Assembly (NCBI RefSeq): GCF_010993745.1
Contig: NZ_WOTN01000001.1
Coordinates: 127,235-191,234 of the forward strand
DNA length: 64,000 nt
DNA from: Fodinicola acaciae
Lineage (GTDB): Bacteria; Actinomycetota; Actinomycetes; Mycobacteriales; HKI-0501
Reading direction: 5' to 3'
Part shown: one piece after another, positions 52,518-61,294 of the stretch
How the letters are laid out: each line of letters begins with the position of its first letter
Numbering within the stretch: the first letter of the stretch is position 1
Made by a program: the position numbers and the translations under genes
The notes under the pieces: model-generated
Seen by the model: only the letters and a program-made list of their open reading frames with translations
Databases searched by the model: none
What the model was told of the DNA's origin: nothing

Positions 52518-55054
52518 CCAAGAAGCTCGAGGTGCCCGAGCTCAGCCTGGTGGTGCTGATCGGCACCACCGGCGCCGGAAAGTCGACCTTCGCGCGCGCA
52601 CATTTCCGCACCACCGAGGTCATCTCCAGCGACTTCTGTCGCGCTTTGGTCTCCGACGACGAAAACGACCAGACCGCGACCGCGGATGCCTTCGAGGTGC
52701 TGCATGTCATCGCCGGCAAGCGGCTCGCCGCCGGCCGGCTGACGGTGATCGACGCGACGAACGTGCAGCCGGAGGCGCGTAAGCAGCTGGTGGCGTTGGC
52801 GCGCGAGCACGACGTGCTGCCGGTGGCTATCGTCCTGGACGTGCCCGAATCGGTCTGTGCGCGCCGAAACGCGACTCGTACGGACCGGCAGTTTGGCTCG
52901 CACGTGCTGCACCGGCAGCGCGACCAACTGCGCCGGAGCCTGCGCAACCTGTCGCGAGAAGGCTTCCGGCACGTGCACACGCTCCGCGGCGAGGACGAGA
53001 TCGCGGATGTCGACATCGTACGCACGAAGCTCTACAACGACCTGCGCGAGGAGCGTGGTCCTTTCGACGTGATCGGGGACGTCCACGGCTGTCGGTCGGA
53101 ACTGGTGTCGTTGCTGGAAAAGCTCGGCTATGCGGTGACCGCCGATGGCGCGCGGCATCCGAACGGCCGGCGCGCGGTGTTCGTCGGCGACCTGGTCGAC
53201 CGCGGGCCGGACACGCCCGGCGTGCTGCGGCTGGTGATGGGGATGGTGGCCGCCGGCGACGCGTACTGCGTGAGCGGCAACCACGAAGCCAAGCTGTTGC
53301 GCGCGTTGCGCGGCAGGAACGTACGGGTAACCCATGGGCTGGCCGAGTCGCTGGAGCAGCTGACCGTCGAGCCGGCGGATTTCCGTGCCCGGGTGGAGAA
53401 GTTCGCCGATGGCCTGATCTCGCACTATGTCCTCGACGACGGACGGCTGGTGGTCTCGCACGCCGGACTCATCGAGCGCTACCACGGCCGCGCGTCCGGT
53501 CGCGTACGTTCTTTCGCTCTGTACGGTGAAACCACCGGTGAGACCGACGAGTTCGGGCTGCCGGTGCGCTATCCGTGGGCCAACGACTATCGCGGCAAGG
53601 CGATGGTGCTCTACGGCCACACTCCGGTGCCGGCGCCGGAGTGGGTCAACAACACGATGTGCCTGGACACCGGCTGCGTTTTCGGCGGCCGGCTGACCGC
53701 TTTGCGTTATCCGGAGCGAGAAGTCGTGTCCGTGCCGGCGCAGAAGGTCTATTACCAGCCGGCGAAGCCGTTTCCGCGCGACCCGGCGACCGCGCCGGCC
53801 GACTCGGTGCGCCGTGATCCGGTCGTGCTCGATCTGAAGGACGTGCTCGGCAACACCGGCATCGAGACGCGGCTGCACGGCCGGGTGACCGTACGCGAGG
53901 GAAACGCGGCAGCGGCGCTGGAGGTGATGAGCCGCTTCGCGGTCGACCCGCGATGGCTGCTCTACCTGCCGCCGACCATGTCGCCGGTGGCGACCTCACA
54001 GCTGCCGGACTCTTTGGAACATCCGCTGCAGGCCTTCGAGGCTTATCGTGCCGATGGCGTGGATGCCGTCGTGTGCGAGGAAAAGCACATGGGGTCACGA
54101 GCGGTTGCCTTGGTCTGTCGCGATTCCGCCGTCGCGGCCGAGCGTTTCGGCATGCCGGAAGGAAGTCTCGGTGAGCTGTGGACCCGCACCGGCCGGCCGT
54201 TTTTCGATCCTGCGCGTACGATCCGGTTTCTGACCCGGCTGGCCGAAGCAGCCGACCGCGCCGGACTTTTCCAGGAGCTCAACACGTCATGGCTGCTGCT
54301 GGACACCGAGCTGCTGCCGTGGAGCGTCAAGGCCGAGGGTTTGCTGCGCGGACAGTACGCCGCCGTGGGCGCCGCCGCCGGCGCGGTTTTTCCCGCGGCG
54401 GCTGATGTCCTGGCGCGTGCGGCGGCCCGCGGCCTGGACGTCGGCGAGCTGTCCGCGCGTGCGGACCGGCGTGCCGCCAACGCCGCCGCGTTCACCGCGG
54501 CATACCGGCGTTACTGCTGGCAGACCGAGGATCTGACCGGCGTACGGATCGCGCCGTTCCAACTGCTCGCGACCGAAGGCGCCGCCTATCACGAGCGGCC
54601 GCACGCCGAGCACCTGGCCTGGGCCGACCGGCTGGTGGAGGCCGATCCCGAGCTGGTCACGGCGACCCGGCGGTCCTATGTGGACACCACCGATCCGGCG
54701 GCCGTCGAGGCGGCGGTCGGCTGGTGGGAGGCGCTGACCGCCGAAGGCGGCGAAGGGATGGTCGTCAAGCCCGCCGCGAACCTCGTTCGCGGCGGGCGCG
54801 GTCTGGTGCAGCCGGGGTTGAAGGTGCGCGGCCGCGAATACCTGCGGATCATCTACGGCCCTGACTACGTCGACCACCTGCCGCGGCTGCGATCCCGCGG
54901 CCTCGGGCACAAGCGGTCGATGGCGGCGCGCGAGTACGCGCTGGGGATCGAGGCGCTGGAGCGGCTGGCCCGCGGCGAGCCGCTCTGGCGCGTCCACGAG
55001 TGCGTCTTCGCGGTGCTCGCGCTGGAATCCGAGCCGGTGGACCCGCGGCTGTAG
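52514..55054 (+). CDS. pnkp: Bacterial polynucleotide kinase-phosphatase-ligase (Pnkp)
   Basis: 846 residues, three domains. Kinase P-loop GTTGAGKST at 17-25; metallophosphatase GDVHGC 188-193, GDLVDRG 225-231 and GNHE 255-258; adenylyltransferase with nucleotidyl Lys524 in EEKHMGSR and EGMVVKP near 755. It heals 5'-OH and 2',3'-cyclic-phosphate RNA ends and, with Hen1, ligates them. ATG at 52514 overlaps the hen1 stop. All catalytic motifs are intact. The small membrane gene follows 40 bases later. Confidence 0.96.
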   Translation: MTKKLEVPELSLVVLIGTTGAGKSTFARAHFRTTEVISSDFCRALVSDDENDQTATADAFEVLHVIAGKRLAAGRLTVIDATNVQPEARKQLVALAREHDVLPVAIVLDVPESVCARRNATRTDRQFGSHVLHRQRDQLRRSLRNLSREGFRHVHTLRGEDEIADVDIVRTKLYNDLREERGPFDVIGDVHGCRSELVSLLEKLGYAVTADGARHPNGRRAVFVGDLVDRGPDTPGVLRLVMGMVAAGDAYCVSGNHEAKLLRALRGRNVRVTHGLAESLEQLTVEPADFRARVEKFADGLISHYVLDDGRLVVSHAGLIERYHGRASGRVRSFALYGETTGETDEFGLPVRYPWANDYRGKAMVLYGHTPVPAPEWVNNTMCLDTGCVFGGRLTALRYPEREVVSVPAQKVYYQPAKPFPRDPATAPADSVRRDPVVLDLKDVLGNTGIETRLHGRVTVREGNAAAALEVMSRFAVDPRWLLYLPPTMSPVATSQLPDSLEHPLQAFEAYRADGVDAVVCEEKHMGSRAVALVCRDSAVAAERFGMPEGSLGELWTRTGRPFFDPARTIRFLTRLAEAADRAGLFQELNTSWLLLDTELLPWSVKAEGLLRGQYAAVGAAAGAVFPAAADVLARAAARGLDVGELSARADRRAANAAAFTAAYRRYCWQTEDLTGVRIAPFQLLATEGAAYHERPHAEHLAWADRLVEADPELVTATRRSYVDTTDPAAVEAAVGWWEALTAEGGEGMVVKPAANLVRGGRGLVQPGLKVRGREYLRIIYGPDYVDHLPRLRSRGLGHKRSMAAREYALGIEALERLARGEPLWRVHECVFAVLALESEPVDPRL

Positions 55055-55094
55055 AACTTGCCGGCCGCGTGCGTCGGGGCCGCATAATGGTCGG

Positions 55095-55481
55095 ATGCAG
55101 CAGGCGACCACTGTCCAGATGCTCGGCGCCGGCGCTTTCGGCTTCCTTATCGGCTGGTTTGTCTATTACATCAACCGGCACCGCTCCGCGCCGGTACGAT
55201 TCTCCGACATCGCCGGACTGGTCGGTGCGGTCGGCGGCGGGGCGGTGCTGGCGCTGTTCCCGGCCGGCACCGACCTGTTCGGCGCGTACGGTATCGGGCT
55301 TTTTCTCGGCTTTTTCGGCTATCTCGGGGTGCTTGCCGTGCTGGTGGCGATTTCGGGGAACTTCGGCGTCGACTACTTCATCGACGGCCGTCGCAACCGG
55401 CCGGGCGCGACCGAGTCGCTGCCGGACGGACCGGACCGTGGTGCGATGGGTGACGCGACCGAAAAGGGTATCCGCCGCTGA
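55095..55481 (+). CDS. Small three-helix membrane protein, unknown function
   Basis: 128 residues. Three hydrophobic segments: MLGAGAFGFLIGWFVYYI, IAGLVGAVGGGAVLALFP and YGIGLFLGFFGYLGVLAVLVAI; polar C-terminal tail of about 30 residues. I recognise no family. Its last base is the A of the CHAT gene's ATG (TGATG), so it is translated as a pair with the CHAT gene. It could be the membrane sensor or anchor of the cluster (inference). Confidence 0.72.
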   Translation: MQQATTVQMLGAGAFGFLIGWFVYYINRHRSAPVRFSDIAGLVGAVGGGAVLALFPAGTDLFGAYGIGLFLGFFGYLGVLAVLVAISGNFGVDYFIDGRRNRPGATESLPDGPDRGAMGDATEKGIRR

Positions 55482-57889
55482 TGCCGGACTTACTGTACTT
55501 CGCCGCCCTGCCGCCGGCCCCGGTCGAGCCGACCGCCGACCGCCGCCAGCTCGCCGCCTCGGTGTCGATCGAGGCGACACCGCACCCCAACGGCGTTCCG
55601 GCGACCGAAACCGTGGTCCACGTGCGGGCGTTGGCCGGCGCGACGGTCGAGCGAATCGGCGAGTACGGCGGCGGATTCGCCGGTCCGGAGACGGCGGCCG
55701 ACCAGGCCTCGTTCGCGATGTCCGAGTGGCGTCCCGGCCGGCGCGACCTGTTCGTCCACCTGTCCGTCGGCGCGGTCGCCAGCGGCTATGCGCCGACGCT
55801 GGTGGCGCAGGTGTGGATGGTCGACCTGGCCGGAAACCTGTTGGCCAGCGCGGATGTCTGGATGGCTCCGCTTGCGCTCCCGCCGGTGCCGACGCCTTCG
55901 CCGTATCCGTCCACCGGCCCGATTCAGCCCGGCGGTCAACCAGGGTGGGGCAGCCAGCCACTGCAGGGCGGTCCCTCGGGTGGCGCCGCCGCTCAGCCGG
56001 ACCTGAGTCCGTGGGCTCCGCCGACGACGTGGCGGCCGGATCCGCCGGGGGCCGAGGCCGAGGAGCACGAGCCGGCTGAGCCGTACGTGCCCTCCGAGCC
56101 GGCGTCTCCGATGTCCCGGGACGCGGTCGTCAACACTGGTTTCGCGTTGCCGCAGACGCCGTCGACGCCACTGGATGCCGACCACGCGCTGGCCACCCGC
56201 GGAAAGTACCTGTTCTGGCTGGACGTCGGCCGGCCGCTGGCCGCCTCGATCGAGCGGGAAGCCGTGTCGCTGCCGGCAAACCTGCCGGCTCGCGCCATGC
56301 TCACGGTGTCGCTCTTCCAGGTGCCGGACGGACTGCAGGTCGACCCTGGCCGCGCGATCGGACGGCTGACGCTGCGGTCGGACGGCAGCGCGTACGTCAC
56401 CTACCAACCGTCCTTTGTGGACAGTGAGGTGCCGTCGGACCGGCTGTTCTTTCCGGTGACCGCGCCGGACCGGCCGGGCAAGGCGCGGTTGTGGTGCCAC
56501 ATCTACTGGCGGCAGGTGCTGCTGCAGACCAGGCTGATCGAGGCCGAGGTCGCCTCGTCGTCGATCTTCGCGCCGCACGCGCTCACGTCCACAGTGGACT
56601 ACCGGATCGCCGATCCGTACGACATCGTTGCCAGCAAACAACATCCGGAGCACGCGGCGAGCGTCGCGGTCGGTACGCACGCGTTGCAGGTGTTGGCGAC
56701 CGACGGCAGCAGCCTGCTGCGCGCCGAGGCCACCATCGGCGAAGGGCAGCTCGGCGACCAGATCGCGCAGGCGCGCGGCGCGCTCAGCCGGGTGGCCTGG
56801 GGCTCGGAGGAGCCGTGGCGCCCGGACCTGCCTTACCGGTACGAAAACCAGCCGTCCGTCGAGCAGATCACCGCCGACCTCGCGGTGCTGGCGGTCAACG
56901 GCTATCGGCTGCACCACCTGCTGTTGCGGTCGCTCGGCCGGGGGAGTGGCACCGACGCGTACGCGATGGCCGACAAGGTCGGGAAAGCCTTGCGACGTCC
57001 CGGATTCGTGCAGATCGCGCTCACGCAGGCGGCGCAACATGTCGTGCCGGCCGCGATGCTTTACGACCTGCCGTTGGACACCAACGCGCGCGAGCTCCGG
57101 CTCTGTTCGGATTTCCTGGACGTGGCACAGAAAGGTCAGATCTTCGGCAGCGCGTGCCTGACCGGCGACTGCGTCCAGGCGCGCGAGCCTGACCCGGAAG
57201 TCGTGTGTCCAGGCGGATTCTGGGGTTTCCGGCACGCGCTGGGCATCCCGCTGTCGATCGGCGCCGCGCCGACCGTGCCGTTGACCATGTGGTACGACGG
57301 CGGCGTCCGGCTGGCCGGTGGCGTCTACCGCGATTTTCCATCCACCGCAACGCATGTCGAGGCGCTGCGCGGCCTGCTGCCATGGCGCGACTACCAGCTC
57401 GGCCACGACCGTACGAGCACGTTGCGGGCACTGACCAGCGGCGACCCGCAGGTCGTCTACTTCTATTGCCACGGCGGCGTCGACGGCTCGGTGCCCTATG
57501 TGAAGGTCGGCAGCGGCGACGAGCAGGTGATCACGCCGGACAACCTGCACCAGCGGATCGTCCGCTGGCCGGTCAGCCGGCCACTGGTGTTTCTCAACGG
57601 CTGCCGTACGTCCGACCTGGCGCCGGAGCGGGCCATCGACTTCGTCAGCTTCTTCGTCGAGCAGGCCTGGGCCAGCGGTGTGATCGGCACCGAGATCACC
57701 GTCTTCGAACCGCTCGCCGACGCGTTCGCGCGCGAGTGCCTGCGCGCCTTCCTGGTGGATGGCGACCCGATCGGCGCAGCGGTGACCAAGGCCAGGATTT
57801 CCCTGCTGGCCGGTGGAAATCCGCTCGGTCTGGGCTACATCCCGTTCGTGCTGCCGGCGATCCGGCTGGAAAAGTCCTGGTTTGGGTGA
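55481..57889 (+). CDS. CHAT-domain (caspase-like) protein with N-terminal beta-sandwich
   Basis: 802 residues, no signal peptide. About 25-130 is a beta-sandwich-like domain (SVSIEATPHPNG... VVHVRALAGATVERIGEYGGG, WRPGRRDLFVHLSVG), then a Pro/Gly-rich linker of about 70 residues and a second beta-rich part (about 240-360). The C-terminal 350 residues are a CHAT domain: His664 in VVYFYCHGGVDG and Cys708 in PLVFLNGCRTSDL form the caspase-type dyad, and WASGVIGTEITVFEPLADAFARECLRAFL is typical. CHAT proteases act as effectors in conflict systems. The N-terminal domain resembles the next gene's product. Confidence 0.82.
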   Translation: MPDLLYFAALPPAPVEPTADRRQLAASVSIEATPHPNGVPATETVVHVRALAGATVERIGEYGGGFAGPETAADQASFAMSEWRPGRRDLFVHLSVGAVASGYAPTLVAQVWMVDLAGNLLASADVWMAPLALPPVPTPSPYPSTGPIQPGGQPGWGSQPLQGGPSGGAAAQPDLSPWAPPTTWRPDPPGAEAEEHEPAEPYVPSEPASPMSRDAVVNTGFALPQTPSTPLDADHALATRGKYLFWLDVGRPLAASIEREAVSLPANLPARAMLTVSLFQVPDGLQVDPGRAIGRLTLRSDGSAYVTYQPSFVDSEVPSDRLFFPVTAPDRPGKARLWCHIYWRQVLLQTRLIEAEVASSSIFAPHALTSTVDYRIADPYDIVASKQHPEHAASVAVGTHALQVLATDGSSLLRAEATIGEGQLGDQIAQARGALSRVAWGSEEPWRPDLPYRYENQPSVEQITADLAVLAVNGYRLHHLLLRSLGRGSGTDAYAMADKVGKALRRPGFVQIALTQAAQHVVPAAMLYDLPLDTNARELRLCSDFLDVAQKGQIFGSACLTGDCVQAREPDPEVVCPGGFWGFRHALGIPLSIGAAPTVPLTMWYDGGVRLAGGVYRDFPSTATHVEALRGLLPWRDYQLGHDRTSTLRALTSGDPQVVYFYCHGGVDGSVPYVKVGSGDEQVITPDNLHQRIVRWPVSRPLVFLNGCRTSDLAPERAIDFVSFFVEQAWASGVIGTEITVFEPLADAFARECLRAFLVDGDPIGAAVTKARISLLAGGNPLGLGYIPFVLPAIRLEKSWFG

Positions 57890-57927
57890 CCGGCCGCGCC
57901 TTGATCAACTTCCGATAAAGTGCCGCT

Positions 57928-58335
57928 GTGCCCGCACCGTTGGACTTCCGGATGCAGATCCTCGTCCTGCCAGGCGCCACCGAGGTGCACGCGATCGTCT
58001 CGGTCACGGCGACCGGAGACGCGCCGGCCGAGCCGGAGACCGCGTTATGGATCGAGCCGGAGCCGGGCGCGTCGGTGCGGTTCCTCCGGCAGACCAGGCC
58101 GAGCCGCGCCGAGATCCGTCCCATCGACGGCGCCTACCGCACCGGCAGCTGGGCGGCCGAGGAGCGCGAATTCCACCTGTGCCTGGACATGCCGGCGCTG
58201 GCCGACGGCCGCAAGCGGATGGTAGCGGTGGTTTTCCTGCTGCGGCCCGAAGACCACGTCCTCGCTGAGGGGACGGTGCTCGCCGGCCGTGACGACGGTT
58301 TCGTCGCGCCGCCCCCGCCGTTGCCGCGCGGTTAG
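57928..58335 (+). CDS. Stand-alone beta-sandwich protein, vWA-associated type
   Basis: 135 residues. MQILVLPGATEVHAIVSVTATGDAP, GASVRFLRQTRPSRAEIRPIDGAYRTGSWAAEEREFHLCLDMP and MVAVVFLLRPEDHVLAEGTVLAGRDDG. The pattern is like the beta-sandwich that follows vWA domains in actinobacterial conflict proteins and like residues 25-130 of the CHAT protein. No catalytic residues are evident. It starts 38 bases after the CHAT gene and overlaps the convergent DUF2236 gene by four bases. Family assignment is from pattern only. Confidence 0.62.
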   Translation: MPAPLDFRMQILVLPGATEVHAIVSVTATGDAPAEPETALWIEPEPGASVRFLRQTRPSRAEIRPIDGAYRTGSWAAEEREFHLCLDMPALADGRKRMVAVVFLLRPEDHVLAEGTVLAGRDDGFVAPPPPLPRG

Positions 58336-59159
58336 ACCAGCGGTTTGCCGGCCCTGATCCGCCGGCGTACGTCCCACATGTAAGCGTTCATCGGGAAAAT
58401 CCGCACCGGACGCGGCATCAGGCGGACGGCGGCGGCCATCGCGGCCAGCGTACGGTCGAAAAGCCGCTGGTCGCGGTCGGTCCACGGCAGCCGCATCTGG
58501 TCGCGAAACTCCGGCGGCAGGAAGCCGGTGGTGAAAAACCTGTTCATCGGCGCCAAAGGAGCGCCGACGATCCACGGCAGAAACCGCAGCGAGGCGAGAT
58601 CCCGCAAATAGCCGCGTACGGTGTCGTCGATCGAGATCCGCGCGACGCCGTCCCGCCAGTACGCCTCGAAAGCCGCGCGGTCGGCCGGCCACCGGTCTTC
58701 TGGCACCTGCAGCGTCGTGCCGAGCACCGCCGCCTCGCGATAGAGATGGTCCCACTCGGCGTCGGTCAGCGGCCGCGAGCCAAAATAACGGTACGAATCC
58801 TCGAAACCCTTCCACAGGCAGGCGGCGACCCACAGCTGCAGCTCCGGGTCGAAAGCGTTGTATTTCACCGGACTCGACGGGCTCGAGCGCACCTGCGCGT
58901 GCGACTTGTTGACCGCGAGCCGATAGGCGCGGCGCTCGGCCGGCGTGCCGAGCATCGCGACGGCCAGATAGCTCAGCGTCGTACGCGTCCGCTTGACCGG
59001 ATGCCGGAACAGGCTGCCGCTGTCCACCTTGCTCTCGTAGACGCCATAGCCGACCCCCGGCCACGACAGCTGCATGATCACGTTGGCGCCGCCGCCGATC
59101 ACCGCGAGCCCGATGACCAGGTCGTCCAGCCGTACGTCCGGCCTCACCGCGGTCGTCAT
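58332..59159 (-). CDS. DUF2236 (MpaB-type) oxygenase-like protein
   Basis: 275 residues. LDDLVIGLAVIGGGANVIMQLSWPGVGYGVYESKV, RTTLSYLAVAMLGTPAERRAYR, YNAFDPELQLWVAACLWKGFEDSYRYFG and PEFRDQMRLPWTDRDQRLFDR are the family landmarks. At the position of the His in the WxHAT motif of the P450 fusion this protein has WVAAC (109-114), so the His is absent. Haem binding may thus differ. GGGGAGG lies four bases before the ATG. Divergent from TetR. Confidence 0.85.
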   Translation of the reverse strand: MTTAVRPDVRLDDLVIGLAVIGGGANVIMQLSWPGVGYGVYESKVDSGSLFRHPVKRTRTTLSYLAVAMLGTPAERRAYRLAVNKSHAQVRSSPSSPVKYNAFDPELQLWVAACLWKGFEDSYRYFGSRPLTDAEWDHLYREAAVLGTTLQVPEDRWPADRAAFEAYWRDGVARISIDDTVRGYLRDLASLRFLPWIVGAPLAPMNRFFTTGFLPPEFRDQMRLPWTDRDQRLFDRTLAAMAAAVRLMPRPVRIFPMNAYMWDVRRRIRAGKPLV

Positions 59160-59234
59160 CGGGCCTCCCCAAATCTGCACACAGGCGTATTCAGATATCC
59201 AACGCGTGCGTCGAAGGTCTGTCAAGATGGACGG

Positions 59235-59840
59235 ATGCGGGTGTACGGAGGAGTCCAGGGTGACCTGCGCCGCGACGAGCGGCGGACGCAGCTGCTGGAG
59301 GCCGGCCTCGAGCTGCTCGGCGCGGCGGAGGAGACGGCGCTGACCGTACGCGGCGTCTGCCAGCGGGCCGGCCTGGCGACGCGCTACTTCTACGAAAGCT
59401 TCGCCGACCGTGACGCGCTCGCCGAGGCCGTGTTCGACAAGGTCATCACCGATATCGCGCAGACCGCGCTGCATGCCGTCACCGAGGCGCCGCCGGAGGC
59501 GGAAGCCAAGGTCAGAGCCGGTCTGTCGGCGATCGTACGCACCGTCGCCGACGATCCACGCCGCGGCCGGCTGCTGTTCGCCACCTCATTGTCGAGCCTG
59601 CTCGCGCAGCGGCGGCTGCGGTCGGCGCAGCTGTTCGCGTCGCTGCTGACCGCCGAGGCGCGCGAGTTTTACCAGCTGGAGGCCGACAACCGGCTCGCCG
59701 TGGTCGCGCAGTTCATGGTCGGCGGCCTGGCGCAGACGCTGACCGCCTGGCTGGCCGGCGATCTGGCCGTCGACCAGCAGGAGATCGTCGACCACTGCAC
59801 GACTGTCTTCCTCGCCGTCGCGGCACGACAGATAACCTGA
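59235..59840 (+). CDS. TetR-family regulator
   Basis: 201 residues. [55 protein letters not shown]. TetR-like C-terminal domain with [35 protein letters not shown] at 59235. It is divergent from the DUF2236 gene and likely its repressor; the aroQ gene starts five bases after its stop on the same strand. Confidence 0.9.
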   Translation: MRVYGGVQGDLRRDERRTQLLEAGLELLGAAEETALTVRGVCQRAGLATRYFYESFADRDALAEAVFDKVITDIAQTALHAVTEAPPEAEAKVRAGLSAIVRTVADDPRRGRLLFATSLSSLLAQRRLRSAQLFASLLTAEAREFYQLEADNRLAVVAQFMVGGLAQTLTAWLAGDLAVDQQEIVDHCTTVFLAVAARQIT

Positions 59841-59844
59841 GCCG

Positions 59845-60270
59845 GTGACTGTCCTCGTCCTCAACGGCGCCAACCTCGGCCGGCTCGGCAAACGCGAGCC
59901 GGACAAGTACGGCGCCACCACCTACGCCGACCTGGTCGAGCTGCTGGAAACCACCGGCAAGGAGCTCGGCCTGGCCGTCGACGTGCGGCAGACCGACAGC
60001 GAGGCCGAGCTGATCGGCTGGCTGCACGAGGCCGCCGACGCCGGCCATCCGGTGGTGCTCAACCCGGCCGGCTGGAGCCACACCAGCGTGGTCGTCCGCG
60101 ACGCCTGCGCACAGCTCACCGCGCCACTGGTGGAGGTGCACATCAGCAACATCCACCAGCGCGAGGAGTTTCGGCACCACAGCTTCGTTTCCGGCGTCGC
60201 GACCGGCGTGATCGCCGGTCTGGGCGTACGCGGATATGTCCTCGCGCTGCACTGGCTAGCCGCGCGATGA
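59845..60270 (+). CDS. aroQ: 3-dehydroquinate dehydratase, type II
   Basis: 141 residues. [28 protein letters not shown] holds the catalytic Tyr, Arg-containing GKREP and [15 protein letters not shown] follow, and [19 protein letters not shown] has the catalytic His pair. It dehydrates 3-dehydroquinate in the shikimate pathway. GTG start at 59845. It overlaps the first GNAT gene by four bases. Confidence 0.95.
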   Translation: MTVLVLNGANLGRLGKREPDKYGATTYADLVELLETTGKELGLAVDVRQTDSEAELIGWLHEAADAGHPVVLNPAGWSHTSVVVRDACAQLTAPLVEVHISNIHQREEFRHHSFVSGVATGVIAGLGVRGYVLALHWLAAR

Positions 60271-60779
60271 CCGTGCGGGCGCTCGACACCGAGCGGCTGC
60301 ACCTGCGGGCACTGCGGATCGAGGACGCCGAGCACCTCTATCCGCTCTATGCCGAGCCGGATTTCGTCCGGTTCATCTCGCTGCGGCCGGCGACCGTGGC
60401 CGAGCTGACCGACGCGGTGGCCAAACGGCTCGCCGAGCCGAAGCCGCCGGGCATGGGCAACTGGGTCTGGCTCGACCGCGCCACCGGCGCGTACGTCGGC
60501 CAGGGTGGCCTGTGGCCGAGCATCCACCTGCCTGGCGCGCCGGTGGAGATGGGATGGTTTCTGGCCCGCGACCGCTGGGGCCAGGGACTGGCCGCCGAGG
60601 CCGTACGCGCACAGCTCGACTACGCGTTCGGCGAGCTGGACGTGCCGGAGGTGTGGGCCACCGTTCACGTGGACAACGAGCGGTCGCTGGCGCTCGCCGC
60701 GCGCTTCGGTTTTGCCGAGCGTGGCGGCGGTGAGCTGCCGGCCGGACCGCACACGTTTCTCGCATTGGAGCGACCATGA
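60267..60779 (+). CDS. GNAT-family N-acetyltransferase (RimJ/RimL-like) 1
   Basis: 170 residues. [25 protein letters not shown], then [59 protein letters not shown], the AcCoA-binding and Asn/Tyr segments of GNATs. Acetylates an amine or N-terminus. Sandwiched between aroQ and a second GNAT with ATGA overlaps on both sides. The two GNATs look like diverged duplicates. Confidence 0.87.
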   Translation: MTVRALDTERLHLRALRIEDAEHLYPLYAEPDFVRFISLRPATVAELTDAVAKRLAEPKPPGMGNWVWLDRATGAYVGQGGLWPSIHLPGAPVEMGWFLARDRWGQGLAAEAVRAQLDYAFGELDVPEVWATVHVDNERSLALAARFGFAERGGGELPAGPHTFLALERP

Positions 60780-61294
60780 ACGTGCCGACCCTGCGTACGC
60801 GGCGGCTGGTGCTGCGGCAGTACGCGATCGCCGACGCGGTCGGCCTGCTCCGGTTGGCGCGCCAGCCGGAGACCACCCGATATCTGCAGGGCCTGCCGCA
60901 GGATCTGCGTTCGCACGCCGAGTCGGTGCGCCGCGTGCTGGCCGCCGACTACCCGGACGGCCTCGGCAGCTGGGTCGTCACCGAGCCGGACAGCGGCCTG
61001 GTGATCGGCCGTAGCCACCTGCGCCCGAGCGACCAGTTGCCTGGCGCGCCGGCCGAGATCGGCTGGTTTCTGATGCCGGAGCGGTGGGGCCTCGGGTTGG
61101 CGCGTGAGGCTACCGAGGCGGTCATCCGGCATGGCTTCGACACGGTCGGCGTGCCGGAGATCTGGGCCCTCGTCCACGAGGACAACAAGCCGTCTTTTGG
61201 TCTGGCGCAACGGTTTGGCTTCGAGGAGGCCGGCAGCGGCGTACATTATGGCGCCGTGCACCGCCGCCTGGTCCTCACGCCTTCGGCAGCGTGA
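60776..61294 (+). CDS. GNAT-family N-acetyltransferase (RimJ/RimL-like) 2
   Basis: 172 residues. LRTRRLVLRQYAIADAVGLLRLARQPETTRYLQ, IGWFLMPERWGLGLAREATEAVIRHGFDTVGVPEIWALVHEDNKPSFGLAQRFGFEEAG. Same architecture as the preceding gene, with which it overlaps by ATGA; the shared motifs suggest a duplication. It overlaps the convergent histidine kinase gene by 20 bases. Confidence 0.87.
   Translation: MNVPTLRTRRLVLRQYAIADAVGLLRLARQPETTRYLQGLPQDLRSHAESVRRVLAADYPDGLGSWVVTEPDSGLVIGRSHLRPSDQLPGAPAEIGWFLMPERWGLGLAREATEAVIRHGFDTVGVPEIWALVHEDNKPSFGLAQRFGFEEAGSGVHYGAVHRRLVLTPSAA

Noticed and set aside
58746-59234. In-frame upstream extension of the TetR gene at 59235
   Set aside because: The extension lies antisense to the DUF2236 gene and through its promoter; the TetR HTH starts normally after the ATG at 59235.
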